NCBI RefSeq assembly: GCF_001515305.1
Contig: NZ_LNQV01000014.1
Coordinates: 1-64,000 of the forward strand
From: Aquitalea pelogenes
GTDB taxonomy: Bacteria; Pseudomonadota; Gammaproteobacteria; Burkholderiales; Chromobacteriaceae
Direction: 5' to 3'
DNA: 64,000 nucleotides
A program made the translations under genes and the position numbers. The notes below the pieces were generated by a model, which searched no databases, had not been told where the DNA came from, and saw only the letters and a list, made by a program, of their open reading frames with translations. Shown one piece after another: positions 16,615 through 26,409 of the stretch (positions are counted from its first letter, which is position 1; every line of letters begins with the position of its first letter).

Positions 16615-17997
16615 ATGCCCAGCACTACCCATCCTCAATATGAAAACGGACTTGCCGCCGGCAAGGCCAGACGTGAACACTGCCCGCGCACCCGGCAGGC
16701 AGAATGTGTACTCAGCCCCAGCCGCGATGTGCTGGCCATGCTGCGCCAGAGTTCGGCGGACCGCGTACCCGGACTGATTGGCCTGCGCTACCAGCGCATG
16801 CAGGCCTCCCCGTTTGCCTTTTTCCGCGGCATGGCCATGATCCAGGCCGCGGACCTTGCCGCCGGCCCTGACAGTGGCATCCACCTGCAAGTGTGCGGCG
16901 ATGCCCATCTGATGAATTACGGTTTTTTTGCCTCGCCGGAACGGCAGCTGATGTTCGACATCAACGATTTCGACGAAACCCATCACGGCCCCTGGGAATG
17001 GGACCTGAAACGCCTGGCCGTCAGCGTGGTGCTGGCCGCCCGCCAGCGCGGCTTTGGTACCGTCAGCGGCGCGCAGGCGGTGTACCAGCTGGTGGGCACC
17101 TACCGCCGCCGCATGCAGGACTACGCCCGTATCAGCCAACTGGAGTTGTGGTACAGCAAGGTGGGTTTTGAGCAATTGCTGGAACGCTCGCCCAACGACA
17201 CGGTACGCCAGCAATTGCTAAAGCTGGCGGACAAGGCCAGAAACCAGACACAGGAAAAGCTGCTGCCCAAGATGACGGTGCTGGACAATGGCAATCTGCG
17301 CCTGCAGGACAATCCGCCGGTCATTTTCCACATGCAGCAGCAAGACCAGGTATGGGGCAATGACGAACACTGGCTGGGCGAAGGGCATGCCCACGATCTG
17401 CTGCGTCCCATGCTGTCGGCCTACCGCACCACCCTTAAAGAAGATCGCCAGACGCTGCTGGACCGTTTCCGGCTGGTGGACGCGGCCTTCAAGGTGGTGG
17501 GCGTGGGCAGCGTGGGGACGCGCTGCCTGGTGATGCTGCTGCAGGACAACTACGACCAGCCGCTGTTCTTGCAATTGAAAGAAGCGCGCCGTTCGGTACT
17601 GGAGCCTTACACCGCCGCCTGCGTGCATGGTCATCAGGGCAAGCGGGTGGTGTTTGGCCAACGGCTGATGCAGGCCGCCAGCAATGTGTTTCTGGGCTGG
17701 ACGAGCGGGCCGGGTGAACGGCACTTCTATGTGCGCCAGCTGCGCGACATGAAGGCCGCACCGTCACTGGAGTCATTCGCCAGCGCGGACAGCCTGGCTG
17801 CCTTTGGCCAGGCCTGCGCCTGGGCACTGGCCAGGGCACATGCCAAATCCAGCGGCCGCGCGGCCGAACTGGCCGGCTATATCGGCCAGTCGGACAAATT
17901 CGACCAGGCCATTGCCAGCTATGCCACCGCTTATGCGGATCAGGTAGAACGTGATTTTGCGGTTTTCACTGCCGCCCTGGCAAAACAGGAGCTATAA
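16615..17997 (+). CDS. DUF2252 family protein
   Basis: 460-residue protein of the DUF2252 family, uncharacterised but related in fold to aminoglycoside phosphotransferase-like kinases. Characteristic stretches are 'RYQRMQASPFAFFRGMA' (about 62-78), 'VCGDAHLMNYGFF', 'FDINDFDETHHGPWEWDLKRL' and 'VGVGSVGTRCLVMLL', the H-N and D-F-D residues resembling a catalytic and metal-binding set. Cytoplasmic, with no signal peptide. ATG 16615 is preferred over the TTG at 16606. A single-gene transcript is likely. Confidence 0.88.
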   Translation: MPSTTHPQYENGLAAGKARREHCPRTRQAECVLSPSRDVLAMLRQSSADRVPGLIGLRYQRMQASPFAFFRGMAMIQAADLAAGPDSGIHLQVCGDAHLMNYGFFASPERQLMFDINDFDETHHGPWEWDLKRLAVSVVLAARQRGFGTVSGAQAVYQLVGTYRRRMQDYARISQLELWYSKVGFEQLLERSPNDTVRQQLLKLADKARNQTQEKLLPKMTVLDNGNLRLQDNPPVIFHMQQQDQVWGNDEHWLGEGHAHDLLRPMLSAYRTTLKEDRQTLLDRFRLVDAAFKVVGVGSVGTRCLVMLLQDNYDQPLFLQLKEARRSVLEPYTAACVHGHQGKRVVFGQRLMQAASNVFLGWTSGPGERHFYVRQLRDMKAAPSLESFASADSLAAFGQACAWALARAHAKSSGRAAELAGYIGQSDKFDQAIASYATAYADQVERDFAVFTAALAKQEL

Positions 17998-18262
17998 ACA
18001 AAAGAGTTGAAAAAACGACACAAGCGTTTGCCGGATTGGGGTTTTCAGCAGTTATTTTCCCCGGCGAACACGGTTTAGTATTAAAAATGCCACGGTATAT
18101 TTTCAATGCCGAACGCAAATACGGACTTACAGCATCACCCTCACCGGTCATTGCCCTAATGACAAGCTGCGCTGCCCGATCTGGTAGCCCGGAAAAGCGC
18201 AGCAGGACAAGGGGCAATGATGGTGTTTGACAAAACCAATACAGCCAACCGGGAAGACAACC

Positions 18263-19873
18263 GTGCGAGTCAATACCCGCCTCATCATCATCGTTGCAGC
18301 CAGCCTTTTTGCCCTGATCGCGCTGGCGGCATCGTCCCTGTACATCACGCGCAGCACGCTGCAGAGTGAAAAACGCGAGCAGATCACCATGCTGTTGCGC
18401 ATGGCGGAAAACACGCTGGACTACTATGCCAAGCAGGAAGCCAGCGGCAAGCTGAGCCGCCAGCAGGCGCAAGACCAGGCGCGCAAGACGCTCAAGGCAC
18501 TGAAAGTGGATGACATTTACTTCTTTGCCCGCGACAAGGATAACCGTCTGGTACTGCACCCCAAGACCGAGCGTGAGGGCAAGGTGGACATGGGCAGCAC
18601 CGTACCCGATGGCCGCACTACGGTAGCGGTGTATGACGAAGCGCTGCAAAAGGACCACTACGGCATCGTCACCATCCTCACCTCGCGCGGGGCCAACAAG
18701 GAGCAATTGCCCAAGCTCAATGGCGTGGTGCGCTTCGACCCATGGGGCTGGACGGTTGGCACTGGCTTCTTCATTGACGACATTGACGCCCTGTTCTGGA
18801 AGCAAGGCACGGTGCTGCTGGTGCTCAGCGCCGTGGCCGTGGTGACGCTGATTCTGCTGGGTGCCGCCATGTCGCGCAGCATCGTGCGCTCGCTGGGTGG
18901 TGAGCCGGCCTATGCCGCGCAGGTGGTGCGCCATATCGCCCAGGGCGACCTGACCGAGCGGATCGAGGTCAATGGCCCGCCGGAAAGCCTGTTGGCCGCC
19001 ATGCAGGAAATGCAGCAAAAGCTGCGGGAAATGATCAGCCAGATCCGCCAGTCCACCGACGACATCGGCGTGGCCGGCCAGCAGTTGTCGGAACAAATGC
19101 AGAAAGTGGACGAGGTTTCCGGCATTGCCAGCAACTCCACTGCATCCGCAGCGGCCTCCATCGAACAGCTGTCGGTCAGCATTGATCACGTCAAGGACAA
19201 TGCCGGCGGCTCGGAAGAGGGCGCACGCCGCTCCAGCCAGCTGGCGCGCGAAGGCGAAGTGGTGGCCAAGGAAGCGGCCAGCGGTATCCAGTCCATTGCC
19301 ACCCAGGTGGGCGATGTCAGCGACATGGTGGGCAGCCTGGCCGAACGCACCCGCAATATCAGCGGCATTGCCGAAACCATTCGCGACATTGCCAACCAGA
19401 CCAACCTCCTGGCCCTGAATGCCGCCATCGAAGCGGCACGCGCCGGGGAAATGGGCCGCGGTTTTGCCGTGGTGGCCGACGAAGTGCGCAAACTGGCCGA
19501 GCGTACCGCGACCGCCACCGATGAAATCACCCATATCGTCCAGGCAGTGGTCAACGAAACCGGCACGGTAGCTGGCCGCATGGAAGAAATCCGCCCGGCA
19601 GTGCAACTGGGGGTAGGCAAGGCCAACCAGGCGGCAGAAACGCTGGACACCATCAGCCGTCAGGCCCATGCCGCACTGGAAAGCCTGCACGCCGTGGTCA
19701 GCGCCATGACCGAACAAAGCCAGGCCGGTGCCAATATTGCCGTCAGCGTGGAACAGGTGGCCGGGGTGGTGGAAGAAACCCAGTCCTCGGTACAACTGGC
19801 GGTGGAAGCCATGCACAACATCGACAACCACGCCCGGCAACTGAACGCTTCGGTATCCCGCTTCCGGCTGTGA
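18263..19873 (+). CDS. Methyl-accepting chemotaxis protein with Cache sensor
   Basis: Chemoreceptor of about 536 residues: transmembrane helix (about 6-28), a periplasmic single-Cache domain ('[21 protein letters not shown]', '[13 protein letters not shown]'), second helix (about 180-203), HAMP, and the conserved signalling hairpin '[20 protein letters not shown]'. sCache receptors commonly sense small organic acids; the ligand here is unknown. I chose GTG 18263 because GGGAAG stands six bases upstream and it places five residues before the first helix; the TTG at 18227 would add 12 residues. The signalling hairpin is nearly identical in DNA to that of the receptor gene at 6920. Confidence 0.92.
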   Translation: MRVNTRLIIIVAASLFALIALAASSLYITRSTLQSEKREQITMLLRMAENTLDYYAKQEASGKLSRQQAQDQARKTLKALKVDDIYFFARDKDNRLVLHPKTEREGKVDMGSTVPDGRTTVAVYDEALQKDHYGIVTILTSRGANKEQLPKLNGVVRFDPWGWTVGTGFFIDDIDALFWKQGTVLLVLSAVAVVTLILLGAAMSRSIVRSLGGEPAYAAQVVRHIAQGDLTERIEVNGPPESLLAAMQEMQQKLREMISQIRQSTDDIGVAGQQLSEQMQKVDEVSGIASNSTASAAASIEQLSVSIDHVKDNAGGSEEGARRSSQLAREGEVVAKEAASGIQSIATQVGDVSDMVGSLAERTRNISGIAETIRDIANQTNLLALNAAIEAARAGEMGRGFAVVADEVRKLAERTATATDEITHIVQAVVNETGTVAGRMEEIRPAVQLGVGKANQAAETLDTISRQAHAALESLHAVVSAMTEQSQAGANIAVSVEQVAGVVEETQSSVQLAVEAMHNIDNHARQLNASVSRFRL

Positions 19874-20443
19874 CGCGGCAAACCCGCCCCATGGCAAGCG
19901 GATGCCAGACAGCCTGGCCGGGTGATTTGCAGATACAGGGCTGAACCTGGCATTGCCGGGATGATTCGGGAAGGCTGGTTGTCAGCACGGCCTTCCCGTT
20001 TCATTCCCACCACGCCGCCCTTGGCTGACATCAGCGCTGCACTGCTCCGCAGGCTTGATGAATTTGTGATCACACGATAGCACCACCCCATGTGTGCCGA
20101 GCAAACAGCCCAAGACCGCGACAGGCCCCGGCATCATCCAGTCTGCCTGGTAAAGCCTTTGCCTGATGACTCTTCCCGATAGACTCCCATCCATCCGCTC
20201 TTGTGCGGCCAGAATGCCGCGCATTCCACACCAAACACGTGCTGCCGTTTGTGATCATACTGTGGCCTGCCACATACAACAGCCTTGTATTTGGGCCACA
20301 TCCGATCAACAAGGCGACGCCACGCTTGCCCTCCCCCCTGCCGGTGGCATAATGCCCACAGGGCCAAGCCCGCAAAATCAAAAAAATGCATGACAGACAG
20401 GCAGATAGATAAAACAATCGAGAACGCTCCAAGGGAGACCTGC
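19874..20443. promoter_or_regulatory. Long upstream region of puuA-like gene with paired TTTGTGATCA sites
   Basis: 570 bases with no convincing gene; short antisense frames exist but look non-coding. The ten-base word TTTGTGATCA occurs at 20063-20072 and again at 20248-20257, the first being part of the palindrome TGTGATCACA (20065-20074). Such paired sites upstream of a glutamine synthetase-family gene could bind a dimeric regulator. A purine-rich ribosome site AAGGGAGA precedes ATG 20444. Confidence 0.4.
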
Positions 20444-21796
20444 ATGTCCCAACTCTCCATCACGGCCGCTCAGGCCGAATGGTTGACGCAACAAAACGTC
20501 CGCGACGTTGAACTGGCCTTTGCCGATGTCAGCGGCTTCCCGCGTGGCAAAACCCTGCCCGCTCAGGCGCTGATCAAAGGCCAGGAATTGCGCATTGCCC
20601 GCGCCGTGGCCATCCAGACTTGCGTGGGCGAATTCCCCGATTACCGTTTTTACGGCGAGAACGATCCGGACGTGGTACTGCGCCCGGACTTTGCCACCCT
20701 GCGCCCGGTACCCTGGGCCAAAACCCCGCGTGCGCTGGTGGTGTGCGACAACATCGACCATGACGGAAGCCTGTCGCCGCTGGCCCCGCGCTCGGCACTG
20801 AAAAACATCCTGGCCCGCTATCAGGCACGCGGCTGGACCCCGGTGGTGGCTCCCGAGCTGGAGTTCTACATTTTCGCCGCCCATGCCGACGCCAATCAGC
20901 CCTATCAGGCACCGGCGCTGCGCACCGGCCGGCGTGAGAGCGGCTTCGATGCCTTCAGCTTTTCCACGCTGAACGATCTGGAAGGCTTCTTCGACGACCT
21001 GTATCGCGCCTGTGAACAGCTGGGCATCGACACCGATACCTATGTCCATGAAATGGGCCCCAGCCAGTTCGAGATCAACCTCAAGCACGGCAATGCGCTG
21101 GAACTGGCCGACCAGACCTTCCTGTTCAAGTACGCGCTGAAGGAAATCGGCTATCAGCACGGGCTGAACGTGGTGTGCATGGCCAAACCGCTGTCCGGTC
21201 AGCCCGGCAGTTCCATGCACTTGCACCAGAGCGTGGTGGATGGCCAGGGCAACAATGTGTTCAGCCTGGCAGATGGCGAAGCCAGCCCGGACTTCTTCCA
21301 CTACATTGGCGGCCTGCAGCAATACCTGCCGCACCTGATGCCGCTGTTCTGCCCCAGCCCCAACTCCTTCCGCCGCTTCGTCAAGGGTCTGGCCGCGCCG
21401 GTCAATGTCAGCTGGGGCGTGGACAACCGTTCGGTGGGCATCCGTGTGCCGGTATCCGGCCCGGCCGCGCGCCGCGTGGAAAACCGCCTGCCCGGCTGCG
21501 ATGCCAACCCCTATCTGTCGCTGGCCGCCAGCCTGGGCGCCGGCTTGTTGGGCGTGGAAGAAAAGCGCAGCCCGAGTGAGGCCGCCATCGGTAATGTCTT
21601 CAACAACGACGATGCCGCCACCCTGCCCAACACCCTGGATGCCGCCTGCGCCCTGATGGCCGCGCACGACACCGCCAAGCGGCTGTTCGGTCAGGAATTC
21701 ACCGATGCCTATCTGGCAGTGAAGGACATCGAGCTGAGCTACTATCACAACCAGATCACCGCCTGGGAGCGCCAGTACCTGACCACGCTGGCCTGA
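20444..21796 (+). CDS. puuA: Glutamine synthetase family protein, PuuA-like (gamma-glutamylpolyamine synthetase)
   Basis: ATP-dependent ligase of the glutamine synthetase family; its type resembles PuuA, which joins glutamate to putrescine or another amine. 450 residues. Seen are the metal- and substrate-binding stretches 'PELEFYIF', 'HEMGPSQFEINL', 'GSSMHLHQS', and 'RSVGIRVPVSGPAARRVENRLPG' near the end. The N-terminal 'DVELAFADVSGFPRGKTLPA' differs from GlnA. ATG 20444 has a good ribosome site. The next gene is a gamma-glutamyltransferase, which makes gamma-glutamyl metabolism a sensible theme, but other puu genes are absent and the amine substrate is unproven. Confidence 0.85.
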   Translation: MSQLSITAAQAEWLTQQNVRDVELAFADVSGFPRGKTLPAQALIKGQELRIARAVAIQTCVGEFPDYRFYGENDPDVVLRPDFATLRPVPWAKTPRALVVCDNIDHDGSLSPLAPRSALKNILARYQARGWTPVVAPELEFYIFAAHADANQPYQAPALRTGRRESGFDAFSFSTLNDLEGFFDDLYRACEQLGIDTDTYVHEMGPSQFEINLKHGNALELADQTFLFKYALKEIGYQHGLNVVCMAKPLSGQPGSSMHLHQSVVDGQGNNVFSLADGEASPDFFHYIGGLQQYLPHLMPLFCPSPNSFRRFVKGLAAPVNVSWGVDNRSVGIRVPVSGPAARRVENRLPGCDANPYLSLAASLGAGLLGVEEKRSPSEAAIGNVFNNDDAATLPNTLDAACALMAAHDTAKRLFGQEFTDAYLAVKDIELSYYHNQITAWERQYLTTLA

Positions 21797-21813
21797 TCCT
21801 CCGTCAGCCTGCC

Positions 21814-21851
21814 AAGCTGCCAGCCGCCCTGTTGCGACTGGCAGCTTTTTT
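21814..21851 (+). terminator. Rho-independent terminator after puuA-like gene
   Basis: Stem AAGCTGCCAG / CTGGCAGCTT with a 14-base loop followed by six T. Confidence 0.85.
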
Positions 21852-21948
21852 GTTGCCAACCGCGCTGGATTGACCCTGCCGAACGCCTGAGCCACCATGC
21901 TGCTGTCCTGTCCGGACCAGACTGCCAACCCCGCCCCCGAGGAATGAC

Positions 21949-23665
21949 ATGCGTTTTACCGCCCTGCTCTTGTTGCTGGTGCCGCTGTGCGCACTGGCCG
22001 ATACCGCAGCACCGGAAGCGGCCAGCGGCTTTCAGACCCGCCCTGCCGTTTACAGCCGCCACAGCATGGTCAGCACGGCCAATCCCTACGCCAGTGCAGC
22101 CGCACGCGATATCTTGCGCCGTGGCGGCAGTGCCATTGACGCAGCCATCGCCGCACAACTGGTGCTGGGGCTGACCGAGCCACAATCCTCCGGCATTGGC
22201 GGTGGTGCTTTCATGCTGTATTTCGATGGCCGCAAGCTCACCAGCTTTGACGGCAGGGAAACCGCCCCCGCCACTGCCGAGGCAAACCTGTTCCTGCAAA
22301 AAAACGGCCAGCCGATGGATTTTTACCGCGCAGTAGTAGGTGGTCGTTCGGTTGGCGTGCCCGGTGTGGTGGCCATGCTGAAACTGGCGCACCAGCGCGG
22401 CGGCAAGCTCGCCTGGGCCAGCCTGTTCCAGCCTGCCATTACGCTGGCACGCAACGGTTTTGCCATGTCACCGCGCCTGCACACCTTGCTGGGTTCGGAA
22501 CGCTTCTTGCAGCAAGACCCGCAGGCGAGGGCTTATTTTTATCAGGCTGATGGCAGTCCGTTGCCGGTTGGTTCCCTGCTGAAAAACCCGGACTACGCCG
22601 CCACGCTGGAGCTGCTGGCGAAGCAAGGCCCGGCAGCGTTTTATCAAGGAGAGATCGGCCGGGCCATCATCGATGCCGTCAACCATCACCCGGTCAACCC
22701 CGGCCGCATGCTGGCGGCCGATCTGGCCGCTTACCAGGCCATCGAACGCAAACCGCTGTGTGGCCCGTATCGCAGCTGGCAGGTATGTGGCATGGATGCA
22801 CCCAGCTCTGGCGGGGTTGCCGTCTTGCAGATGCTGGGCGTGTTGCAGCGCTTCCCGCTGTCCGGCATGTCGCCCACCGGCAGCAACACCATCCACCTGT
22901 TTGCCGAGGCAAACAAGCTGGCTTTTGCCGACCGCAACCGCTATCTGGCCGACCCGGGCTTTGTCAGCGTGCCCAGCCAGGCCCTGATTGCGCCGGACTA
23001 CCTGCAACAGCGCAGCCAGCTTATCAACCCGTCCCGCAGCATGGGACGCGCCACGGCGGGCGAGCCTTCCGGCATCCGGCTCAGCCGTTACGGCCGGGAC
23101 AACGCGCCGGAATTCCCATGCACCTCGCATCTGAACATTGCGGATGGTGCCGGGCGGGTGGTCAGCATGACCACCTCCATCGAAGACCAGTTTGGCAGCC
23201 GGCTGATGGTGAAGGGCTTTTTGCTGAACAACCAGCTCACCGATTTTTCTTTCCGTCCGGATGAAGACGGCACGCCGGTGCAACCGGGTGGAAGCACGCA
23301 AGCGCCCGCGCAGCAGCATGTCGCCCACCGTGGTATTTGATGCCCGGGGACAATTCCTGCTGGCCACCGGTTCACCGGGTGGCAGCCAGATCATCGGCTA
23401 TGTCGGCCAGACACTGCTGGGCCTGCTGGACTGGAAACTGGACCCGCAGCAAGCGGTCAGCCTGCCACACTATGGCAACCGCAATGGAGATACCGAACTG
23501 GAAAGCGGACGCGGTCTGGATGCACAGGCCAGTACCTTGCAAGCCATGGGGCATGTGGTCCGTCAGGTGGAGATGACCAGTGGCCTGTCGGCCATCATCA
23601 AAACCCCGCGTGGCTATGTCGGCGGGGCCGATCCGCGCCGGGAAGGCGTGGTGCTGGGTGATTAG
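21949..23665 (+). pseudogene. ggt: Gamma-glutamyltransferase, apparent frameshift near the C-terminal third
   Basis: Periplasmic Ntn-hydrolase that cleaves gamma-glutamyl bonds of glutathione and related compounds. It has a signal peptide (about 1-18, 'LVPLCALA'), 'SAIDAAIAAQLVLGLTEPQSSGIGGGAFMLY', and the self-processing nucleophile Thr392 in 'PCTSHLNIAD', where the precursor splits into large and small subunits. The frame breaks at about 23278-23287, after 'RPDEDGTPV'; the conserved continuation 'RVEARKRPRSSMSPTVVFD' is in the +1 frame. Restoring GGCC where GC is read would give the family sequence PVANRVE. All known active-site residues are retained, so the gene is probably intact in the organism. 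GAGGAAT ribosome site before ATG 21949. Confidence 0.85.
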
Positions 23666-23679
23666 ACGACTGGCCGCGC

Positions 23680-23994
23680 TCAGCGACGGCTGGCCTGCAG
23701 GCGCTGGGCCAGTTCGGCAATGGCGCGGTCCCGGTCCAGTGGCGGCATGCTTTGCTGCTGGGTGGCGCTGATCCACTTTTCCACTTGCGACCGATCTCCA
23801 CGTGCCGCCTTGAGCAACAGGCCAAAAGCCTGACCGGTGCTGTGTTCCAGCGGCTCCACCGGGCGTGACTGGGTATGGGCTGCATAAATGCGGCTGTCCA
23901 CAGCCCGGCCCTGCTTGTTGCGTTTGCCGGTGTGACGCAGCCACAGCAGCAACAGGATGATGCTCAACAGGCTTAGCAGGACGAAAGTCAGCAT
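23680..23994 (-). CDS. Small membrane-anchored hypothetical protein
   Basis: 104 residues. A single N-terminal transmembrane helix (about 2-19, LLSLLSIILLLLWL) is followed by a basic stop-transfer stretch 'RHTGKRNKQGR' and a helical cytoplasmic domain ending 'AIAELAQRLQASRR'. I recognise no family. It is convergent with ggt, the two stop codons being only 14 bases apart. Confidence 0.65.
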   Translation of the reverse strand: MLTFVLLSLLSIILLLLWLRHTGKRNKQGRAVDSRIYAAHTQSRPVEPLEHSTGQAFGLLLKAARGDRSQVEKWISATQQQSMPPLDRDRAIAELAQRLQASRR

Positions 23995-24243
23995 GGCGTA
24001 GAAATTTCCCCTGAAAAAAGAATGAAATTCGCAACATCAGTCGGCGTCGACTTATGTGCTTATTTTAATATTTGTGATAGATCAACTGCCTGCCAATTAG
24101 TTCGAGAGACGCCAGTCTGCTCCCGAGTATGCTAAAACCAAACACAAGATGCTGTCGCCACCCATGCCGACATCATGGCATGCCTTGCGTACAGTACAGG
24201 CCAGCGCAGCTGGTTTACCGCCGGTATAGAAGAGGAGTATGCC

Positions 24244-24702
24244 ATGTATCAACATATCGTGATTGCCGTAGATGGCAGCAAGACGGCAGAAAAAGCACTG
24301 GATGAAGCCATTCGCATTGCAAAAATAGCCAAATCGTCGATATCGCTGGTACATGTCGCCAGCTTGCGCGACATGGCGATTGAAGGCGTGGGCGCGCTGG
24401 ATACCCACCAGTTGCACGAACTGGCTTTCAGGCAGGCGCGCGAGCTGCTGGAGAAAGCAGAAAAACGCATCATCAACGAAGGTATTGGCCGGGTGGAATG
24501 CCATATTGCGGAAAGCTGGGAGGGTGGCAAGGATATGGCCGAATCACTGATCCGCTTTGCCGACAGCCGCCATGCCGAACTCATCGTCATCGGCACGCAT
24601 GGCCGTACCGGCCTCGCGCATCTGCTGCTGGGCAGCTTTGCCGAAAACGTGATGCGCAAGACACATTGTCCCTTGCTGGTGGTACGCGGCAGCGAGGACT
24701 GA
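24244..24702 (+). CDS. Universal stress protein, UspA family
   Basis: 152-residue UspA-domain protein. It opens with 'YQHIVIAVDGSKTAEKALDEA', the usual first strand and helix, and has the ATP-binding pattern G-x2-G-x9-G-S in 'GTHGRTGLAHLLLGSFAENV', ending 'CPLLVVRG'. Proteins with this pattern bind ATP and aid survival under stress. ATG 24244 is preceded by AGAGGAG. Transcribed alone, with about 250 bases of upstream sequence that includes an AT-rich patch near 24050-24080. Confidence 0.92.
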   Translation: MYQHIVIAVDGSKTAEKALDEAIRIAKIAKSSISLVHVASLRDMAIEGVGALDTHQLHELAFRQARELLEKAEKRIINEGIGRVECHIAESWEGGKDMAESLIRFADSRHAELIVIGTHGRTGLAHLLLGSFAENVMRKTHCPLLVVRGSED

Positions 24703-24798
24703 CACAGCGTTTTTCATCCCACCGCACCACAACGCCACAGGCAAGGTGGCGGGTGCCATCCGCAGCGGCCCACGCCCCTGCGGATTTTCTTTGCCGGT

Positions 24799-25548
24799 TC
24801 AGAACAGCGGACGCGCCAGCACAAAGAATTCCTTGTTGCCATCGGCACCGGTAATCGGACTGTCAAACCAGCGCTCCACCTTCCAGTCCAGCTCGTCCAG
24901 ACAATCGGTGATCTTGTCCTGCACCCCGGCAAACAGGCTTTCATCGCGGACGATGCCGCCATGCCCCAAGGCTCCGCGCCCCACCTCGAACTGGGGTTTC
25001 ACCAGGCCAAGCAGGCAGCCGTTCTCGCCCAGCAAGGGCAAGGCAGACGGCAGGATCAGGGTGAGCGAGATAAAGGACACATCGCACACCATCAGGTCGA
25101 AGGGCAAACCGTCATTGGCCTGCAACAGGCGCTGGCGGTCCAGCTCACGCGCATTCACCCCTTCAAAGCAACGCACGCGCGGGTCATCCCACAGGCGCGG
25201 ATGCAACTGGTCGTGGCCCACATCCACACCAACCACATAAGCGGCACCGGCCTGCAGCACACAGTCGGTAAACCCGCCGGTGGACTGGCCCACATCCAGC
25301 ACCCGCCAGCCATGGATATCCAGCCCGGCTTCCTGCAGGGCGGCATCCAGCTTCTGTCCGCCGCGAGAGACAAAGCGGTCGGACGGGTCCGGCCGTACTT
25401 CCAGCGGCGTCCCCGCCGGAAACTTGCTGCTGGCCTTGCTGATGACCTGCCCGTTCAGGCTGACCCGGCCGGATTCCAGCAGGTGTTGGGCAGCCGTGCG
25501 CGAAGTGGCAAGTCCTTGTTCCACCAACAGAAGATCTACCCGCTTCAT
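24799..25548 (-). CDS. tlyA: TlyA family rRNA (cytidine-2'-O)-methyltransferase / hemolysin A homologue
   Basis: 249 residues: an N-terminal S4 RNA-binding domain (about 1-60, 'RVDLLLVEQGLATSRTAAQ'), then 'FVSRGGQKLDAAL' and a FtsJ/RrmJ-like Rossmann methyltransferase domain with the SAM motif 'VLDVGQSTGGFTDCVLQAGA' (about 83-102) and 'DLMVCDVSFISL' (about 151-162). The family methylates rRNA in some bacteria; the 'hemolysin' label is historical. ATG 25548 encodes the expected start MKRVDLLL. The gene stands alone between a usp gene and a yceH-like gene. Confidence 0.92.
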   Translation of the reverse strand: MKRVDLLLVEQGLATSRTAAQHLLESGRVSLNGQVISKASSKFPAGTPLEVRPDPSDRFVSRGGQKLDAALQEAGLDIHGWRVLDVGQSTGGFTDCVLQAGAAYVVGVDVGHDQLHPRLWDDPRVRCFEGVNARELDRQRLLQANDGLPFDLMVCDVSFISLTLILPSALPLLGENGCLLGLVKPQFEVGRGALGHGGIVRDESLFAGVQDKITDCLDELDWKVERWFDSPITGADGNKEFFVLARPLF

Positions 25549-25703
25549 CCCGTTTTCCTTGCTTGCATTTCAAAAGGCGACAGGGTGGCCAGTCCGCTGC
25601 GGCCTGTCAAGCCTCACGCCGGTGCAAGGCCGTACTGCAAGTCGGCTTGGTGCCTTGCCGTGCTTGGTGCGATGATGTGCGCATTGCCATAAGGAGCACC
25701 GCC

Positions 25704-26333
25704 ATGGACACACATCAACTGGATGCCGCCGAAGTACGCGTACTGGGCGCCTTGGTCGAAAAACAGGCCCTGACGCCGGACAGCTACCCCCTGACGCTCA
25801 ACAGTCTGTCATCCGCCTGCAATCAGCTCACCAGCCGTGAGCCGGTGATGCAGCTGTCGGATGCCGACCTGAGCCGGGCGCTGGACAGCTTGCAGACCAG
25901 AAAACTGATTGCCGAGCGCCTGCCCGCCGGCAGCCGGGTGGCCAAGTACGAACACCGGCTGAACTATGAATGGAATATCGACGGCGCCAGACTGGCCGCC
26001 CTGGCCCTCTTGATGCTGCGCGGCCCGCAGACCAGCGCCGAAATCCGCACCCGTGCCGGACGGGTATATGGCTTTACCAGCGTGGAAGAAGTGGAAACCG
26101 CGCTGGAAGCCCTGGCCGACAAATACCCGCCGCTGGTGCAAAAGCTGGCGCGGCAACCGGGCGAGCGCGAAGCGCGCTGGTGCCATTTGCTGAGTGGAGA
26201 ACCGGTGCTGGCCGAAACGGTCAGCAACGCGGTGATTGATGTCGGCCTGACCGGCCGTGTAGCGGCACTGGAAGCCGAAGTGACGGCACTCAAGGCGCGC
26301 CTGCAACAGCTGGAACAAAGCCTGGGCGAATGA
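25704..26333 (+). CDS. YceH family protein (UPF0502/DUF480)
   Basis: 209-residue YceH-like protein built of winged-helix repeats, function not established. Signature regions: 'LDAAEVRVLGALVEKQALTPDSYPLTLNSL' at the N-terminus, 'LNYEWNIDGARLAALALLMLRGPQTSAEIRTR', and a C-terminal coiled coil 'AALEAEVTALKARLQQLEQSL'. A strong ribosome site AAGGAG lies seven bases before ATG 25704. A terminator follows. Confidence 0.93.
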   Translation: MDTHQLDAAEVRVLGALVEKQALTPDSYPLTLNSLSSACNQLTSREPVMQLSDADLSRALDSLQTRKLIAERLPAGSRVAKYEHRLNYEWNIDGARLAALALLMLRGPQTSAEIRTRAGRVYGFTSVEEVETALEALADKYPPLVQKLARQPGEREARWCHLLSGEPVLAETVSNAVIDVGLTGRVAALEAEVTALKARLQQLEQSLGE

Positions 26334-26353
26334 CAGCCAGCCTCACCATGAGC

Positions 26354-26391
26354 AAGCCCCGCCACGGCATCAGCCGTTGCGGGGCTTTTTT
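26354..26391 (+). terminator. Rho-independent terminator after yceH-like gene
   Basis: Stem AAGCCCCGC / GCGGGGCTT with a 16-base loop and six T following, 20 bases past the stop codon. Confidence 0.85.
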
Positions 26392-26409
26392 CTGTCTGGC
26401 CGGAATGGC

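Noticed and set aside
20134-20463. A 109-codon minus-strand frame with a hydrophobic N-terminal stretch in the puuA upstream region
   Set aside because: No ribosome site, no conservation evidence, and it covers the promoter and start codon of the PuuA-like gene.
23270-23295. Programmed ribosomal frameshifting in ggt
   Set aside because: No slippery heptamer or downstream pseudoknot is visible, and the family is not known for recoding; a base-calling error explains it more simply.
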